From the NCBI GenBank assembly GCA_017983495.1, contig JAGOBH010000008.1, positions 96,194-160,193 of the forward strand: DNA of 64,000 bases, in the 5' to 3' direction. The position numbers and the translations under genes were made by a program. Below are positions 28,592 through 37,446 of this stretch, in pieces. Positions within the stretch are counted from its first letter, which is position 1; every line of letters starts with the position of its first letter. The notes under the pieces are model-generated. The model was not told the DNA's origin. It saw nothing but the letters and a program-made list of their open reading frames with translations, and did not search any database. The stretch is from Pyrinomonadaceae bacterium (lineage in GTDB: Bacteria; Acidobacteriota; Blastocatellia; Pyrinomonadales; Pyrinomonadaceae).

Positions 28592-31525
28592 ATGAAACAG
28601 TCAAGTATTTTTCTAACGAAGAGATTGCGGAATTTGCGATTGTCAACATCTTCAGGCGATTCAAGGCAGGAAGGCTCGGCAATGGTCATAGCCCTGATGG
28701 TGATGCTGTTGTTGATGAGCTTCGTCGCGCTTGCCATTACACGCACAAACAGTGAAACAATCGCCGCTTCAAACGACGAAGCGGAAACGAAGACATTCGA
28801 AGCGGCAAATGCCAGTCTCGAAATACTTACTCGAAACTTTAACAAGATCTTTGAGACTAAATTAACCATCGCGCCGTTCGATATCACGCGGATCCAGGGG
28901 CAGTATCCGCCGGTATTTGATACGAGTTACAACTTTTCACAAACGGTCACACAGACTCAGGCTACTCGCGACGTCGTTATGACGGGCGAGTTCTTTCAGG
29001 GCCTCAATGCACGCCGTGACGAATGGCAACTCGACTCAATTGCTACCGACCGGTCGAATGGTGTGCAGGTCGCACTTCGCCGTAAGTTCCTGAACAATCG
29101 TATACCGGTTTTCCAGTTCGGCATCTTTTACGACGACGACCTTGAGTTTCACCCGGGGCCGCGTTTCGATTTCGGCGGACGGGTGCATTCAAATGGTTCG
29201 ATCTTTCTACAAGCTGGCACTGGTGTTTATTTTTCGTCTAAAGTGTCGGCGGCAAACCACGTCTTTACGGATATCGCGAAAAACGGAACGTCCTATACTG
29301 CGTGGGGCGATAATGTCTTTATCAAGAACGCATCGGGCGTATTTACCCAGTTGCGATATAACATGGGAAGCGTGTTGGCAAATACGGTAAATGGTGCTCC
29401 GACGACGACCAATCCGCTACCCACGGCGTACAAGTCCGTTAACTGGAAATCAAACATGAATCTTTTCCAGGGTAATTTGCTTTCAAACACTAAGCCATTG
29501 CAGTTGCCTATCAAGATAAACAGTGACATTTCGGCACAGGGACTTGACCTAGTGGAAGTCGTAAAGCGTGGAAAGACGCCCGGCGACTTGTATAACGACG
29601 GTACGGGTACCGTGTCCTCGCCCAACATCGTTCCGGTTACGGCCACGACAATGGACGACAAGGTGACGCAGGCCGAGCGCTACTACAATAAGACGGGACT
29701 GCGCGTTTCGCTTGCGGATAGCAAGGCAAAGCTGCCCGCTTGCTCAAATACAATGGGTACCGCGGTCACGACTCCATGTGGCGTAAGACTCGACGGCGAC
29801 AGTGCGGGATTAACGGCCGGTGCGATCACCGGTGTGCGAGGTTATGTTCCGCGTCCGATGACGGGAACGCCAGCTTATCAGGCAACGGCAGTCAATGGGG
29901 ACCGGTTTAATACCGGCAATAAGGAAACATGGATCAAGATCGAAACGGTCGTCTTTAATCCGGCGACGCTTAACTACGACACGGCGGATGTAACCCAGGA
30001 CATTCTTGCCCTCGGCGTAACCGACGCAGCTCCGAATCTTGCGTCGAATTTTGTCATTCAGGACGCCAATTACAATGCTAATGGGTATGATTCACGGTCG
30101 ATCATCGAACTTCAACGTTTTGCTATTCCAGGTCCGACTATTCCGAATACGACAGGTGCAACGTCCACCACTGGCTACATAACGGCGTCAAGCTTTAGCG
30201 GTAACAACTATAATTATGTAATGCCGGGAACGATCCCGAACAGCACAAGTTCAAATCGATGCACAACGGGAACGATCACCTTGACCGCAGTCGATCGGGG
30301 TACGATCTCGTCCGGAACCAACTACTTCCCAGGCGGCTTTTCGGGCGACAACCGTGCTCACATGAAAACTGCTACGATATCGGGTCTTTCAGGTAAATAC
30401 GGTTGCGTGGTACCGTTTCCGATCAACATGTTCGATACGCGAGAAGGGCTCTACAACGACACCTCGTCTGTATTCAACCCGACGTCAACCTATGGTTCGA
30501 ACGTTCCATGGGCAGGCGTAATGAGCGTCGTTGATATCGATGTTGGTAACCTTCGACAATTCCTGAACGGGACCTGGGACACCAGGATGCCCACCGGTAC
30601 GCCTTACTATACCGCGACCGGACACGTTCTCCGATCCACCGATATCCCGCAAAACAACGGATGGGTCCTATATGTGTCTGATCGCCGAGGCGACTTTGAT
30701 TTCGATGGCGAATACGATATGGAAGACGTCTTTGGTAACAACGACGGAAATCTGCAGATCGGCGAAGATGTTAATGGTACCGGCAATCTGCAGGCCGACT
30801 ACACAAATGAAGCCGTACGCTATACCGGAACAGGCAGCAATATCTCCCCTGATATCGCCGCAGTTTTTGACCATAAATTCTATCGCCGAGCGGTTCGGTT
30901 GAAGAATGGTTCGACGGTGCCGGGCATTTATAACGCGTCAACTCCGTCAAACACCAGAGGGTTTACCGCAGCATCGGAGAACGGTGTTTACGTGCAGGGA
31001 AACTACAATTCGACCGGTATTTCCTCGGTCGGAACGCCGACGGCATCTACTTTGTACCTGCCGCAGAATACTTCGCTGCATATCCCGGCGTCGATCGCGG
31101 GCGACTCAATAACTATCCTGTCGAATAACTGGAGTGACTCTAACAGCTTTGTATATCCGTTTAGTCTTGGCAGTCGGACGTCAACGGAAACGACACAGCG
31201 ATTTGCGATGCTTGGAGGCGATACGATCACATCGCTAAACTCGTCTCCAAATCAGGGCGGCGGCGACCCAAAGATGAACGGCGGCGTGCACAATTTTATG
31301 CGATTCCTTGAGCAATGGGGAACACGGTTCAACTATGCCGGTTCACTCATCAATTTGTACAATTCGCATAATAGCAACGGAACCTTCAAGTGCTGTAGCA
31401 AGGTCTATGATCCGCCCGAGCGTAACTGGGTATTTGATGCGTCCTTCCTGGATGTAAACCGCCTGCCGCCAGGCACGCCGTATTTCCAGAACATCCAGAT
31501 GACCGGTTTTCAACGCATAAATTAA
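28592..31525 (+). CDS. Large PilX-like pilus assembly protein with calcium-type loop
   Basis: A 977-residue protein, far longer than classic PilX (about 200). The N-terminus has the PilX look: QEGSAMVIALMVMLLLMSF then NSETIAASNDEAETKTFEAAN. The long extracellular part is Thr/Ser/Asn/Gly-rich and contains an Asp-rich stretch near residue 700 (RGDFDFDGEYDMEDVFGNND) resembling EF-hand or dockerin calcium loops. An AGGTGG site lies nine bases upstream of the ATG. As last gene of the operon it may encode the tip adhesin. Function is inferred from position and N-terminus. Confidence 0.8.
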   Translation: MKQSSIFLTKRLRNLRLSTSSGDSRQEGSAMVIALMVMLLLMSFVALAITRTNSETIAASNDEAETKTFEAANASLEILTRNFNKIFETKLTIAPFDITRIQGQYPPVFDTSYNFSQTVTQTQATRDVVMTGEFFQGLNARRDEWQLDSIATDRSNGVQVALRRKFLNNRIPVFQFGIFYDDDLEFHPGPRFDFGGRVHSNGSIFLQAGTGVYFSSKVSAANHVFTDIAKNGTSYTAWGDNVFIKNASGVFTQLRYNMGSVLANTVNGAPTTTNPLPTAYKSVNWKSNMNLFQGNLLSNTKPLQLPIKINSDISAQGLDLVEVVKRGKTPGDLYNDGTGTVSSPNIVPVTATTMDDKVTQAERYYNKTGLRVSLADSKAKLPACSNTMGTAVTTPCGVRLDGDSAGLTAGAITGVRGYVPRPMTGTPAYQATAVNGDRFNTGNKETWIKIETVVFNPATLNYDTADVTQDILALGVTDAAPNLASNFVIQDANYNANGYDSRSIIELQRFAIPGPTIPNTTGATSTTGYITASSFSGNNYNYVMPGTIPNSTSSNRCTTGTITLTAVDRGTISSGTNYFPGGFSGDNRAHMKTATISGLSGKYGCVVPFPINMFDTREGLYNDTSSVFNPTSTYGSNVPWAGVMSVVDIDVGNLRQFLNGTWDTRMPTGTPYYTATGHVLRSTDIPQNNGWVLYVSDRRGDFDFDGEYDMEDVFGNNDGNLQIGEDVNGTGNLQADYTNEAVRYTGTGSNISPDIAAVFDHKFYRRAVRLKNGSTVPGIYNASTPSNTRGFTAASENGVYVQGNYNSTGISSVGTPTASTLYLPQNTSLHIPASIAGDSITILSNNWSDSNSFVYPFSLGSRTSTETTQRFAMLGGDTITSLNSSPNQGGGDPKMNGGVHNFMRFLEQWGTRFNYAGSLINLYNSHNSNGTFKCCSKVYDPPERNWVFDASFLDVNRLPPGTPYFQNIQMTGFQRIN

Positions 31526-31550
31526 AGGGCATACGAGCCTGATATATTGA

Positions 31551-31590
31551 CCCGGACTTACAACAATATGTTGTGAGTCCGGGCTTTTTT
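31551..31590 (+). terminator. Rho-independent terminator of the pseudopilin operon
   Basis: Stem CCCGGACT...AGTCCGGG extended inward by ACAACA/TGTTGT around a three-base loop and followed by CTTTTTT. It sits 26 bases after the PilX-like stop. Confidence 0.92.
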
Positions 31591-31652
31591 ATTCCGGCCC
31601 ACAGGGGTATATTTGAATCAGGCGGTCGGATCGACGGGACCGTAATCGACAA

Positions 31653-31898
31653 ATGTCCAACCTATCGTGGTTCTTGATCTTGTTTCTAACGCTAACGCTT
31701 GCGGGCAGTGCCGCACTTTTTATTGTCACGAACAAATACTATTGGGGCGAACGCGGCACGCCACCTGCGACAGGAGACGAACGCCGCAGACTGAGGGAAA
31801 GGGAAATAGCCCTGCGCGCCAAGCAGTTTGAGAAAAGCAGCCGTAATCCGATCAAACCTCGCAAGCCCAGCTTTTGGGATAACTCAAAAGAGGACTGA
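31653..31898 (+). CDS. Small single-pass membrane protein, unknown
   Basis: An 81-residue protein not recognised. One N-terminal transmembrane helix (LSWFLILFLTLTLAGSAALFIV, residues 4-25) is followed by a charged cytoplasmic tail with a Arg/Glu-rich helix (DERRRLREREIALRAKQFEK) and a Pro/Lys stretch. It stands alone between the pilin terminator and a kinase gene; no Shine-Dalgarno site is obvious. Confidence 0.55.
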   Translation: MSNLSWFLILFLTLTLAGSAALFIVTNKYYWGERGTPPATGDERRRLREREIALRAKQFEKSSRNPIKPRKPSFWDNSKED

Positions 31899-32124
31899 TT
31901 CAATTTCAGCAGTGGGCTCATGTCATTAGTCAGACCTGAGGCGGATCGTTCCATTTCAGCCCATTTGGACAGGTTTGAGGTAGACGCACATTCACGGCTA
32001 GATGACCTGGCCCGCCAATCGGTCCGGAAAATTGCCGCAGGACGCATCGTTTTTTGAACTTCCGTGATGTGATATCGTATTTCAAACGAGGGATCATTTC
32101 GCCCGAATTCGCTCCTGCGACACG
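31899..32124. other. Intergenic stretch
   Basis: 226 bases with no supported gene, no clear promoter and no hairpin. An opposite-strand open frame crosses it, but it also runs through both neighbouring genes and has no coding look. Confidence 0.4.
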
Positions 32125-33630
32125 ATGAAAGAGTTATCGCTGAACAATTGCCGTCTCGACAAACGCTACGACATCCGCGAAGGGTTGGGGCGGGGAAGTT
32201 ATTCTGAGATATTTTTGGCAAAAGACACTCTTGCTTCGCCCCAATCTCCGCACAGCGCTGTCGTTATCAAGGCTTTGAACGTCTTTCTTCAGGACGATCT
32301 CGACGCCGATCTGGAACGCACGCTCGTTGAGAATTTTCAAAACGAAGCTATCGCACTCGACCGTGTGCGGCACCCAAATATCATTAGCCGCATCGGCCAC
32401 GGCACCGCCCGCGACCTTCGCGGGACCGTTTTTCATTACCTTGTCCTCGAATATCTGCCCGGCGGCGATCTGCAACATGCCGTACGCCGTGGCCGTATAC
32501 CGCTCAAACGCTGCATAAATTACATCGAGCAGGTTTGTGCCGGACTCAGCCACGCACACGCCCGAGGGATAATCCATCGGGACATCAAGCCCCATAACTT
32601 GCTCCTTACGGCCGACCACGAAACGGTCAAGATCGCGGATTTTGGCGTCGCACGCGTCACGCTCAATGACGCTCCGATCACTCGTGTCGGCACCAATATT
32701 TATGCGCCTCCTGAACACAGCCCGATGTCCGCCGGTCAGACCGATGATCTGACTGTTGCCCGACTGACGCCCGCTGCGGACGTCTATTCGCTGGCGAAGT
32801 CGGCCTATACAGTGATAACCGGTGAGGCTCCGCGGGCATTTGCGAATGCCCCGATTATCTCGCTCCCGGACGAATTTCGGGACGAAGAGTGGTCAGACGA
32901 GCTGTTGCGGGTGCTTAGCAGGGCAACCCACGATGATCCTTTGATACGGCATCAGTCTGTCGAGGAATTGTGGAATGACCTGGCCGCATTTCGGCAGATC
33001 GTCGAAGACGGCGAGATCAGTACTGTTATTCGAACCCGTGCCGAACGTCCGCAGCCGCACGTTTCACGGGGCTATAACCCCATCATACCGGAACAACCAC
33101 GATTCGAACCGGTGTCTGATCCGGCATTTGTCGCATCTACGCGATCCGAAAGCATGAAGCCTGCGATGCCCGATCGCGAACCGCAGCGTTTCGGCGTGAA
33201 TATGCCGGTCGCAGACCCCACGGCTCGAACGCCCGCAAGCCGCCCGGAGCAGCAGCTCGCATCACCTCAGCGGAAGAACAGCAAACTATTTAGGCGTGTC
33301 GCCTCGTTTGCGATATTCATTGTGATCTTTACCGGCATTTTGTACGGTACACATGCGTACATGAGCAAACTCGGGTTGCTGCCGGCGATCCAGAATCCAT
33401 TTAGTGCGAAGACAGCGGTCGCGAATACGGACATTTATCTCAGGCCATCGCCCAACACGGACAACGAGCCGATCGGCCTGGTCACAAAAAACTCTAAGGT
33501 GAAGATTGTAAATTCGCAGAATAATTGGTATCAAGTTGATGTGGTCGAGCAGGGACGTGCCCGAGGTTCAAACCTGACGGCGACGCGGGGTTGGCTGAAC
33601 GGAAAGTACCTGGATTTCGATGGTAATTAG
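32125..33630 (+). CDS. Transmembrane Ser/Thr kinase with C-terminal SH3 domain
   Basis: A 501-residue Hanks-type kinase. Glycine loop GLGRGSYSE (20-28), ATP lysine VVIK (49), HRDIKPHN (151-158), ADFGVAR (171-177) and TRVGTNIYAPPEH are all present. The lobe ends near 290, then a Pro/Arg-rich linker, one transmembrane helix (VASFAIFIVIFTGILYGTHAY, about 393-413) and an extracytoplasmic bacterial SH3 domain (NTDIYLRPSPNTDNEPIGLV to RGWLNGKYL). SH3b domains often bind peptidoglycan or peptides, so it may sense the wall. Followed after 14 bases by an FHA protein. Confidence 0.93.
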   Translation: MKELSLNNCRLDKRYDIREGLGRGSYSEIFLAKDTLASPQSPHSAVVIKALNVFLQDDLDADLERTLVENFQNEAIALDRVRHPNIISRIGHGTARDLRGTVFHYLVLEYLPGGDLQHAVRRGRIPLKRCINYIEQVCAGLSHAHARGIIHRDIKPHNLLLTADHETVKIADFGVARVTLNDAPITRVGTNIYAPPEHSPMSAGQTDDLTVARLTPAADVYSLAKSAYTVITGEAPRAFANAPIISLPDEFRDEEWSDELLRVLSRATHDDPLIRHQSVEELWNDLAAFRQIVEDGEISTVIRTRAERPQPHVSRGYNPIIPEQPRFEPVSDPAFVASTRSESMKPAMPDREPQRFGVNMPVADPTARTPASRPEQQLASPQRKNSKLFRRVASFAIFIVIFTGILYGTHAYMSKLGLLPAIQNPFSAKTAVANTDIYLRPSPNTDNEPIGLVTKNSKVKIVNSQNNWYQVDVVEQGRARGSNLTATRGWLNGKYLDFDGN

Positions 33631-33644
33631 TTGAGGAGATATAC

Positions 33645-34610
33645 GTGAGCGTTTTAGATAAAGTCAGGCGTTGGATCGACGGTGATACCGCTGAGCTGGT
33701 GCTCGAACAGGCGGCTCGTGACGCTCAGGTAAAGCCGCGCAGCAAGGCCGAAGAGTTTATCGTCAAGATCGCCCGCGAGGTCGAGGGCGTCATGCAATCG
33801 GAAATGGTCCCACTACCGCAGGGAACGACCATAATCCCGAGCGAATACACCATCTTTCTCAGTAATGATGACGACAAGGAATGGCAGGGCGTTAAGCGAA
33901 AGGGCTTGGAACAGGGGCTGTATCACATACTTGCCGAGCGGGCGAAAGAGATCGCCGGAAAGAAGAAGCTTGAGACAAAGTCGTTCGTAATCGAACTGAG
34001 GATCGACGGAACGCTTGAGAAAGGCGACGTACGTGTGCAGCACAGTTGGGAAGATTCGACAGGGAATAAGACCGGTGTGTTAACTCGCCCTAAATCGCTG
34101 CCGGCAATAGCTCCGCCTCCCATACAGCGGGTTGTGCCGCCGACGGACCCGAATCTTCGGGGTCGCACCGCCGCTTCATCTCCGTACGTCCAACCGCAAC
34201 AACCGCCCGCGACCGTGCCGCATGCGAATATTCAACAGGCTGTTCCGCTCGTGGCCGACGAAAACGAAGAGATGACCCACGTCGTGAGCCGAGCGATCGA
34301 ACTGTACCGGCTCGAGGTTTGGCGTGGCGGCGTGAGACAGAATGTTGTCCCGATCTATCAGAAGGAGATAGTTGTCGGTCGAGGATCCAAATCGAAGCCG
34401 GTCGATATTTCGCTGGCGGGTGATGTTGAGATCAGCCGGCGGCATTTAACGCTGATCACGGATGGAACGGGGAATTATTGGGCCGTAAACGAAGGTCGAA
34501 ATCCGGCTGCCGTAAACAATTTCGAACTCCCGGCCGGACGTAGATTTGCTATCGCTCCGGGAGCTGCCCTAAACATCTGCAGCTATATGCTGCGGATCCA
34601 ACCGCAATAG
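33645..34610 (+). CDS. FHA-domain protein with FhaA-like N-terminus (kinase partner)
   Basis: A 321-residue protein starting with GTG behind a GAGGAG site. Residues 1-140 match the FhaA N-terminal domain (MSVLDKVRRWIDGDTAEL, MVPLPQGTTIIPSEYTIFLS). A Pro-rich linker follows, then a C-terminal FHA-like domain (about 235-320) with VVGRGSKSKPVDISL and EISRRHLTL. The later Asn/Gly motif is degenerate (NEGRNPAAVNN). Close spacing to the kinase suggests it docks on that kinase. It is a second FhaA-type protein besides the one at 24890-25897. Confidence 0.85.
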   Translation: MSVLDKVRRWIDGDTAELVLEQAARDAQVKPRSKAEEFIVKIAREVEGVMQSEMVPLPQGTTIIPSEYTIFLSNDDDKEWQGVKRKGLEQGLYHILAERAKEIAGKKKLETKSFVIELRIDGTLEKGDVRVQHSWEDSTGNKTGVLTRPKSLPAIAPPPIQRVVPPTDPNLRGRTAASSPYVQPQQPPATVPHANIQQAVPLVADENEEMTHVVSRAIELYRLEVWRGGVRQNVVPIYQKEIVVGRGSKSKPVDISLAGDVEISRRHLTLITDGTGNYWAVNEGRNPAAVNNFELPAGRRFAIAPGAALNICSYMLRIQPQ

Positions 34611-34615
34611 AGCCA

Positions 34616-35095
34616 CTACAACGCCGGAATTGGTAATCGATCGTCCGCGATCAACTGCTTCAACTCGTTGATCGCGTTGTTCACAAGAGAAACGACGTAG
34701 TCCGGATACCTAAATCTCTCGGAATTTCTTTGATAGTCCTCTTCGTCAAGCGTTACGACAGTTCCGTCCGGCCAGACCACGATATCGATATCCAGATCGA
34801 CGTAATCCAGCACGCCGTTCTCAAACACGGGCGGCATGTTGATATTGCAGTAATAATTGCGAAGGGTTCCGTCCGGCTCACAAAAACGGAAGATGTTATA
34901 CCATCGGTCGAGCCAGTAGTATTCGTAAGAAATGGTTCCTTTCTTGATATGGCCGAGATCCGGATGATCGACATCAAGATCGAAAATACCAATAAAAGTC
35001 AGGTGCAAACGGTCCCGACTGATCAGTTCACAGTTCCAGGTTCGCTTTAAGCTGCCGTCATACCGACGCGAATTGATCGTCGTAAGTTCACTCAC
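34616..35095 (-). CDS. DUF402 family protein
   Basis: About 159 residues starting at GTG 35095, which shares one base with the UspA stop; the frame extends to 35188 but would overlap uspA. The DUF402 signature is clear: YYCNINMPPVFENG then LDYVDLDIDIVVWPDGTV and LDEEDYQRN. Characterised members are nucleoside di/triphosphate phosphatases or RNA-binding proteins with clustered acidic metal ligands. It is convergent with the FHA gene, five bases apart. Confidence 0.88.
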   Translation of the reverse strand: MSELTTINSRRYDGSLKRTWNCELISRDRLHLTFIGIFDLDVDHPDLGHIKKGTISYEYYWLDRWYNIFRFCEPDGTLRNYYCNINMPPVFENGVLDYVDLDIDIVVWPDGTVVTLDEEDYQRNSERFRYPDYVVSLVNNAINELKQLIADDRLPIPAL

Positions 35096-35553
35096 TATTC
35101 CGGCTGATCGGTGCGGACAACCATGACGGTGCAGTGGGCATGCTGGATGACCGAGGTGGAGACTGAACCCAGCAGTAGGCGCTCCCATCGTTTATAGCCA
35201 TGCGAGCCGATGACGATCATGTCGGCGTGCATGTCTTCGGCAGTTTCGACGATACGGCTATCGGGTGAACCAAACAGCACGTCACCCTCGATCGTCACTC
35301 CGTCTGATTGCAGCATGGTCGTGAGCGTCGCCATCGCGTCCTCGACGACCTTGCCGGCCGATTCGCGTGCAGTCTTTTCCAGTTCCGCAGTATCAGGCAG
35401 GTAACCGCCGTAAATATCGACGGCGAGCGGAACCGCCATATCCACGACGCTAATGACCTTGACCGAATCCTCGTTGCCGAGCCGAAGCTTGCCGATCATT
35501 GCCGTCGCCGCCTCGCCGTGTTTCGTGCCGTCCGTAGCTAGAAGTACCTTCAT
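35095..35553 (-). CDS. Universal stress protein (UspA family)
   Basis: A 152-residue single-domain Usp. The N-terminal strand KVLLATDGTKHGEAA and the C-terminal ATP-binding motif GSHGYKRWERLLLGSVS (G-x2-G-x9-GS type) are intact, suggesting an ATP-binding Usp. Stop and start overlap with the DUF402 gene (TAGTG) imply co-translation. Confidence 0.93.
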   Translation of the reverse strand: MKVLLATDGTKHGEAATAMIGKLRLGNEDSVKVISVVDMAVPLAVDIYGGYLPDTAELEKTARESAGKVVEDAMATLTTMLQSDGVTIEGDVLFGSPDSRIVETAEDMHADMIVIGSHGYKRWERLLLGSVSTSVIQHAHCTVMVVRTDQPE

Positions 35554-35628
35554 GATGTTCCCCTGTTGCGATCTCGAAATTTTGCCGTTACACGCATTTT
35601 AGACGCTTTTCGCAGAAAAGAAAATCCA

Positions 35629-36090
35629 CTATTCATCGTCTTCTTCTGAGTTAGGCCGTCCGTTAAATAGATTACGAAGCTTGATGAGGATCGATGCCAA
35701 CACGGTCCGCTCCGTCTTGTTGAGGCTCGACAGACACGATTCCTCCAGTTCAAGCCACTGTTCTTCGATCTCAGGCCGGATTGACAAGCCTCTCGGAGCG
35801 AGAAAAATCCGGGTCGAACGCCCGTCGCCGTCCGCCCTTGAACGCGTGACTAGGTTGATATCGATCAACCCTTTGATCATCTTGTTGATCGTCGGAGCCG
35901 AGATGTCGAGTTTCTTAGCCAGATCGATCTGGCGCTGACCGTCCTTTTGCCAAAGTTCGAACAGGACAAATATCTGGCCGCCGTGCAGACCGATCTGGCC
36001 CATTCGCCGTTCGAGGGAATTGCGGTGAGCCGTCGACACCTTGGCGAGCAGAAAGCTGATCGTCTCTTCGAATTTGATCAGGTCGGACAT
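35629..36090 (-). CDS. MarR family transcriptional regulator
   Basis: A 153-residue winged-helix regulator: QIFVLFELWQKDGQRQIDLAKKLDIS, TINKMIKGLIDINLVTR and the wing RADGDGRSTRIFLAPRG. The C-terminus is acidic. A GGGAG site precedes the ATG. It is transcribed away from a conserved-looking hypothetical gene, and the 168-base region between them is filled by evenly spaced palindromes that fit MarR-type operators. Confidence 0.92.
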   Translation of the reverse strand: MSDLIKFEETISFLLAKVSTAHRNSLERRMGQIGLHGGQIFVLFELWQKDGQRQIDLAKKLDISAPTINKMIKGLIDINLVTRSRADGDGRSTRIFLAPRGLSIRPEIEEQWLELEESCLSSLNKTERTVLASILIKLRNLFNGRPNSEEDDE

Positions 36091-36104
36091 ATTTACACTC
36101 CCGA

Positions 36105-36249
36105 ATAGTCTGCTTAAGTTAAACTATTTGCAGGGTAATAATCAATGATTAGCGGACTATTAATAGTTAGTTAGCGGGCTAAGTTTATTTGATTAGCACG
36201 CTAATAATCAAACATTAGCATGGTATGATTAATTTAGGAAGTAGGCTAA
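36105..36249. promoter_or_regulatory. Array of MarR-type operators at 22-base steps
   Basis: Palindromes of type TTAGC-NN-GCTAA start at 36105, 36127, 36149, 36171, 36193, 36215 and (one base off) 36238. The units at 36171 (TTAGCGGGCTAA) and 36193 (TTAGCACGCTAA) are perfect; the others match 7-8 of 10 positions. Each is followed by about ten A/T-rich bases. The step of 22 bases, near two helical turns, puts all sites on one face of the DNA. A TATGAT at 36224-36229 inside the array could serve the downstream gene. Confidence 0.8.
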
Positions 36250-36258
36250 GATTTATTT

Positions 36259-36636
36259 ATGGGAAATCGCGAAAAACTCAAAAATGCACGAAATACTCTG
36301 CTTAAACTCCATAAATCTCTAATTGATTTCGAAAGGGAATTGTACGAGGGCATGCACGGGCAACTCACAGCCGGTCAATTTTTGAACGTACTGATCGACA
36401 ACGAGGATTTTGGCTGGCTGCGAAAATTTTCGATGCTGATCGTCGAGATCGACGAGATGTTTGACCTTAAGGACGGGATATCCGAGGAGATGGTGGATGC
36501 GAGCCTTGCAAAGGTCGTCGAACTGGTGGAAATGCGTGAGGATGACGAATATTTTCGTGCTAAATACAAGAATGGGATCCAGCAAAGCGTTGATGCTGCC
36601 GGCCACCAGAGCGCACTTAAAGCAATACTTGAATAA
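36259..36636 (+). CDS. Hypothetical helical protein, divergent to marR
   Basis: A 125-residue soluble protein, mostly predicted alpha-helix (NREKLKNARNTLLKLHKSLI, GQFLNVLIDNEDFGWLRKFS, MLIVEIDEMFDLKDG). No signal peptide, Cys or known catalytic motif. I do not recognise the family. The operator array upstream makes it the likely main target of the MarR repressor. No clear Shine-Dalgarno site precedes the ATG. Confidence 0.7.
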   Translation: MGNREKLKNARNTLLKLHKSLIDFERELYEGMHGQLTAGQFLNVLIDNEDFGWLRKFSMLIVEIDEMFDLKDGISEEMVDASLAKVVELVEMREDDEYFRAKYKNGIQQSVDAAGHQSALKAILE

Positions 36637-36698
36637 TTGCGTCTGATAACGTGAAGGTTGTCGTTTCGGCGTTTTTTTTCGAATCGAGGGAAAAGGGG

Positions 36699-36731
36699 AA
36701 AGGCGGTGTCGGAATGATCCGAACCGCCTTT
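36699..36731. terminator. Hairpin between the hypothetical gene and transaldolase
   Basis: Stem AAAGGCGGT/ACCGCCTTT extended by TCGGA/TCCGA with one bulged base. It lies 62 bases past the plus-strand gene and 22 bases past the transaldolase stop, so it may end both. The T tracts on either side are short. Confidence 0.7.
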
Positions 36732-36752
36732 CAGTATTATTTCGCGGCGTGT

Positions 36753-37403
36753 TTAGCTTCGTCCGCTCTTTTTCCAGTCGTTTAAGAAGCCTTCGAGCCC
36801 CTTGTCAGTCAGCGGATGCTTTACAAGCTGAGTGATGACCTTGAACGGGATCGTCGCGACGTCCGCACCGGAAAGAGCACAGTCGACGATGTGCATCGGG
36901 TGACGGATAGAAGCCGCCAGGACCTCGGTCTCGAAATTGTAATTCGCGTAGATATCGACGATGTCGCGGATCAGGGCCATTCCGTCCTGGCCGATGTCGT
37001 CGAGGCGGCCGATAAACGGGGATATGTAGCTCGCACCCGCTTTCGCGGCAAGCAGGGCCTGTGCAGCAGAAAAACAGAGCGTAACGTTGACCTTGGTGCC
37101 CTCGCTGCGGAACGTGCGGCATGCTTTGAGCCCATCGAGGGTCAAAGGCACTTTGATCACAACGTTCGGTGCGATCTTCGCCAGCTCGCGGCCCTCCGCT
37201 AGCATTCCGGCCGTGTCAAGAGCCGTAACCTCGGCGGAAACATCACCTTCGACCATGGCGCATATCTTGGCGATATGTTCCTTAAAATCAACATCGCCCT
37301 CTTTCGCGACCAGCGAAGGGTTAGTGGTAACGCCATCGATCATCCCGAGTTCGTTAGCCTCGCGGATCTCGTCCAAATTTGCTGTATCGATAAAAAATTT
37401 CAT
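36753..37403 (-). CDS. Transaldolase, fructose-6-phosphate aldolase type
   Basis: A 216-residue short transaldolase (TalC/FSA class). [43 protein letters not shown] (Schiff-base lysine) and [15 protein letters not shown] are diagnostic. It transfers dihydroxyacetone in the pentose phosphate pathway or cleaves fructose 6-phosphate. Whether it is transaldolase or aldolase depends on one active-site position I did not assign. It lies behind the FAH-family gene on the same strand. Confidence 0.93.
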   Translation of the reverse strand: MKFFIDTANLDEIREANELGMIDGVTTNPSLVAKEGDVDFKEHIAKICAMVEGDVSAEVTALDTAGMLAEGRELAKIAPNVVIKVPLTLDGLKACRTFRSEGTKVNVTLCFSAAQALLAAKAGASYISPFIGRLDDIGQDGMALIRDIVDIYANYNFETEVLAASIRHPMHIVDCALSGADVATIPFKVITQLVKHPLTDKGLEGFLNDWKKSGRS

Positions 37404-37446
37404 AATTTCATTGCAGAATCCCGCACGTTAAAAAAAAGCGTAAAAT

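Noticed and set aside
36105..36249. Regular short repeats that could suggest a CRISPR array
   Set aside because: Units are palindromic, imperfect, only 12 bases with 10-base A/T spacers, and lie in a divergent promoter region next to marR; no cas genes are present.
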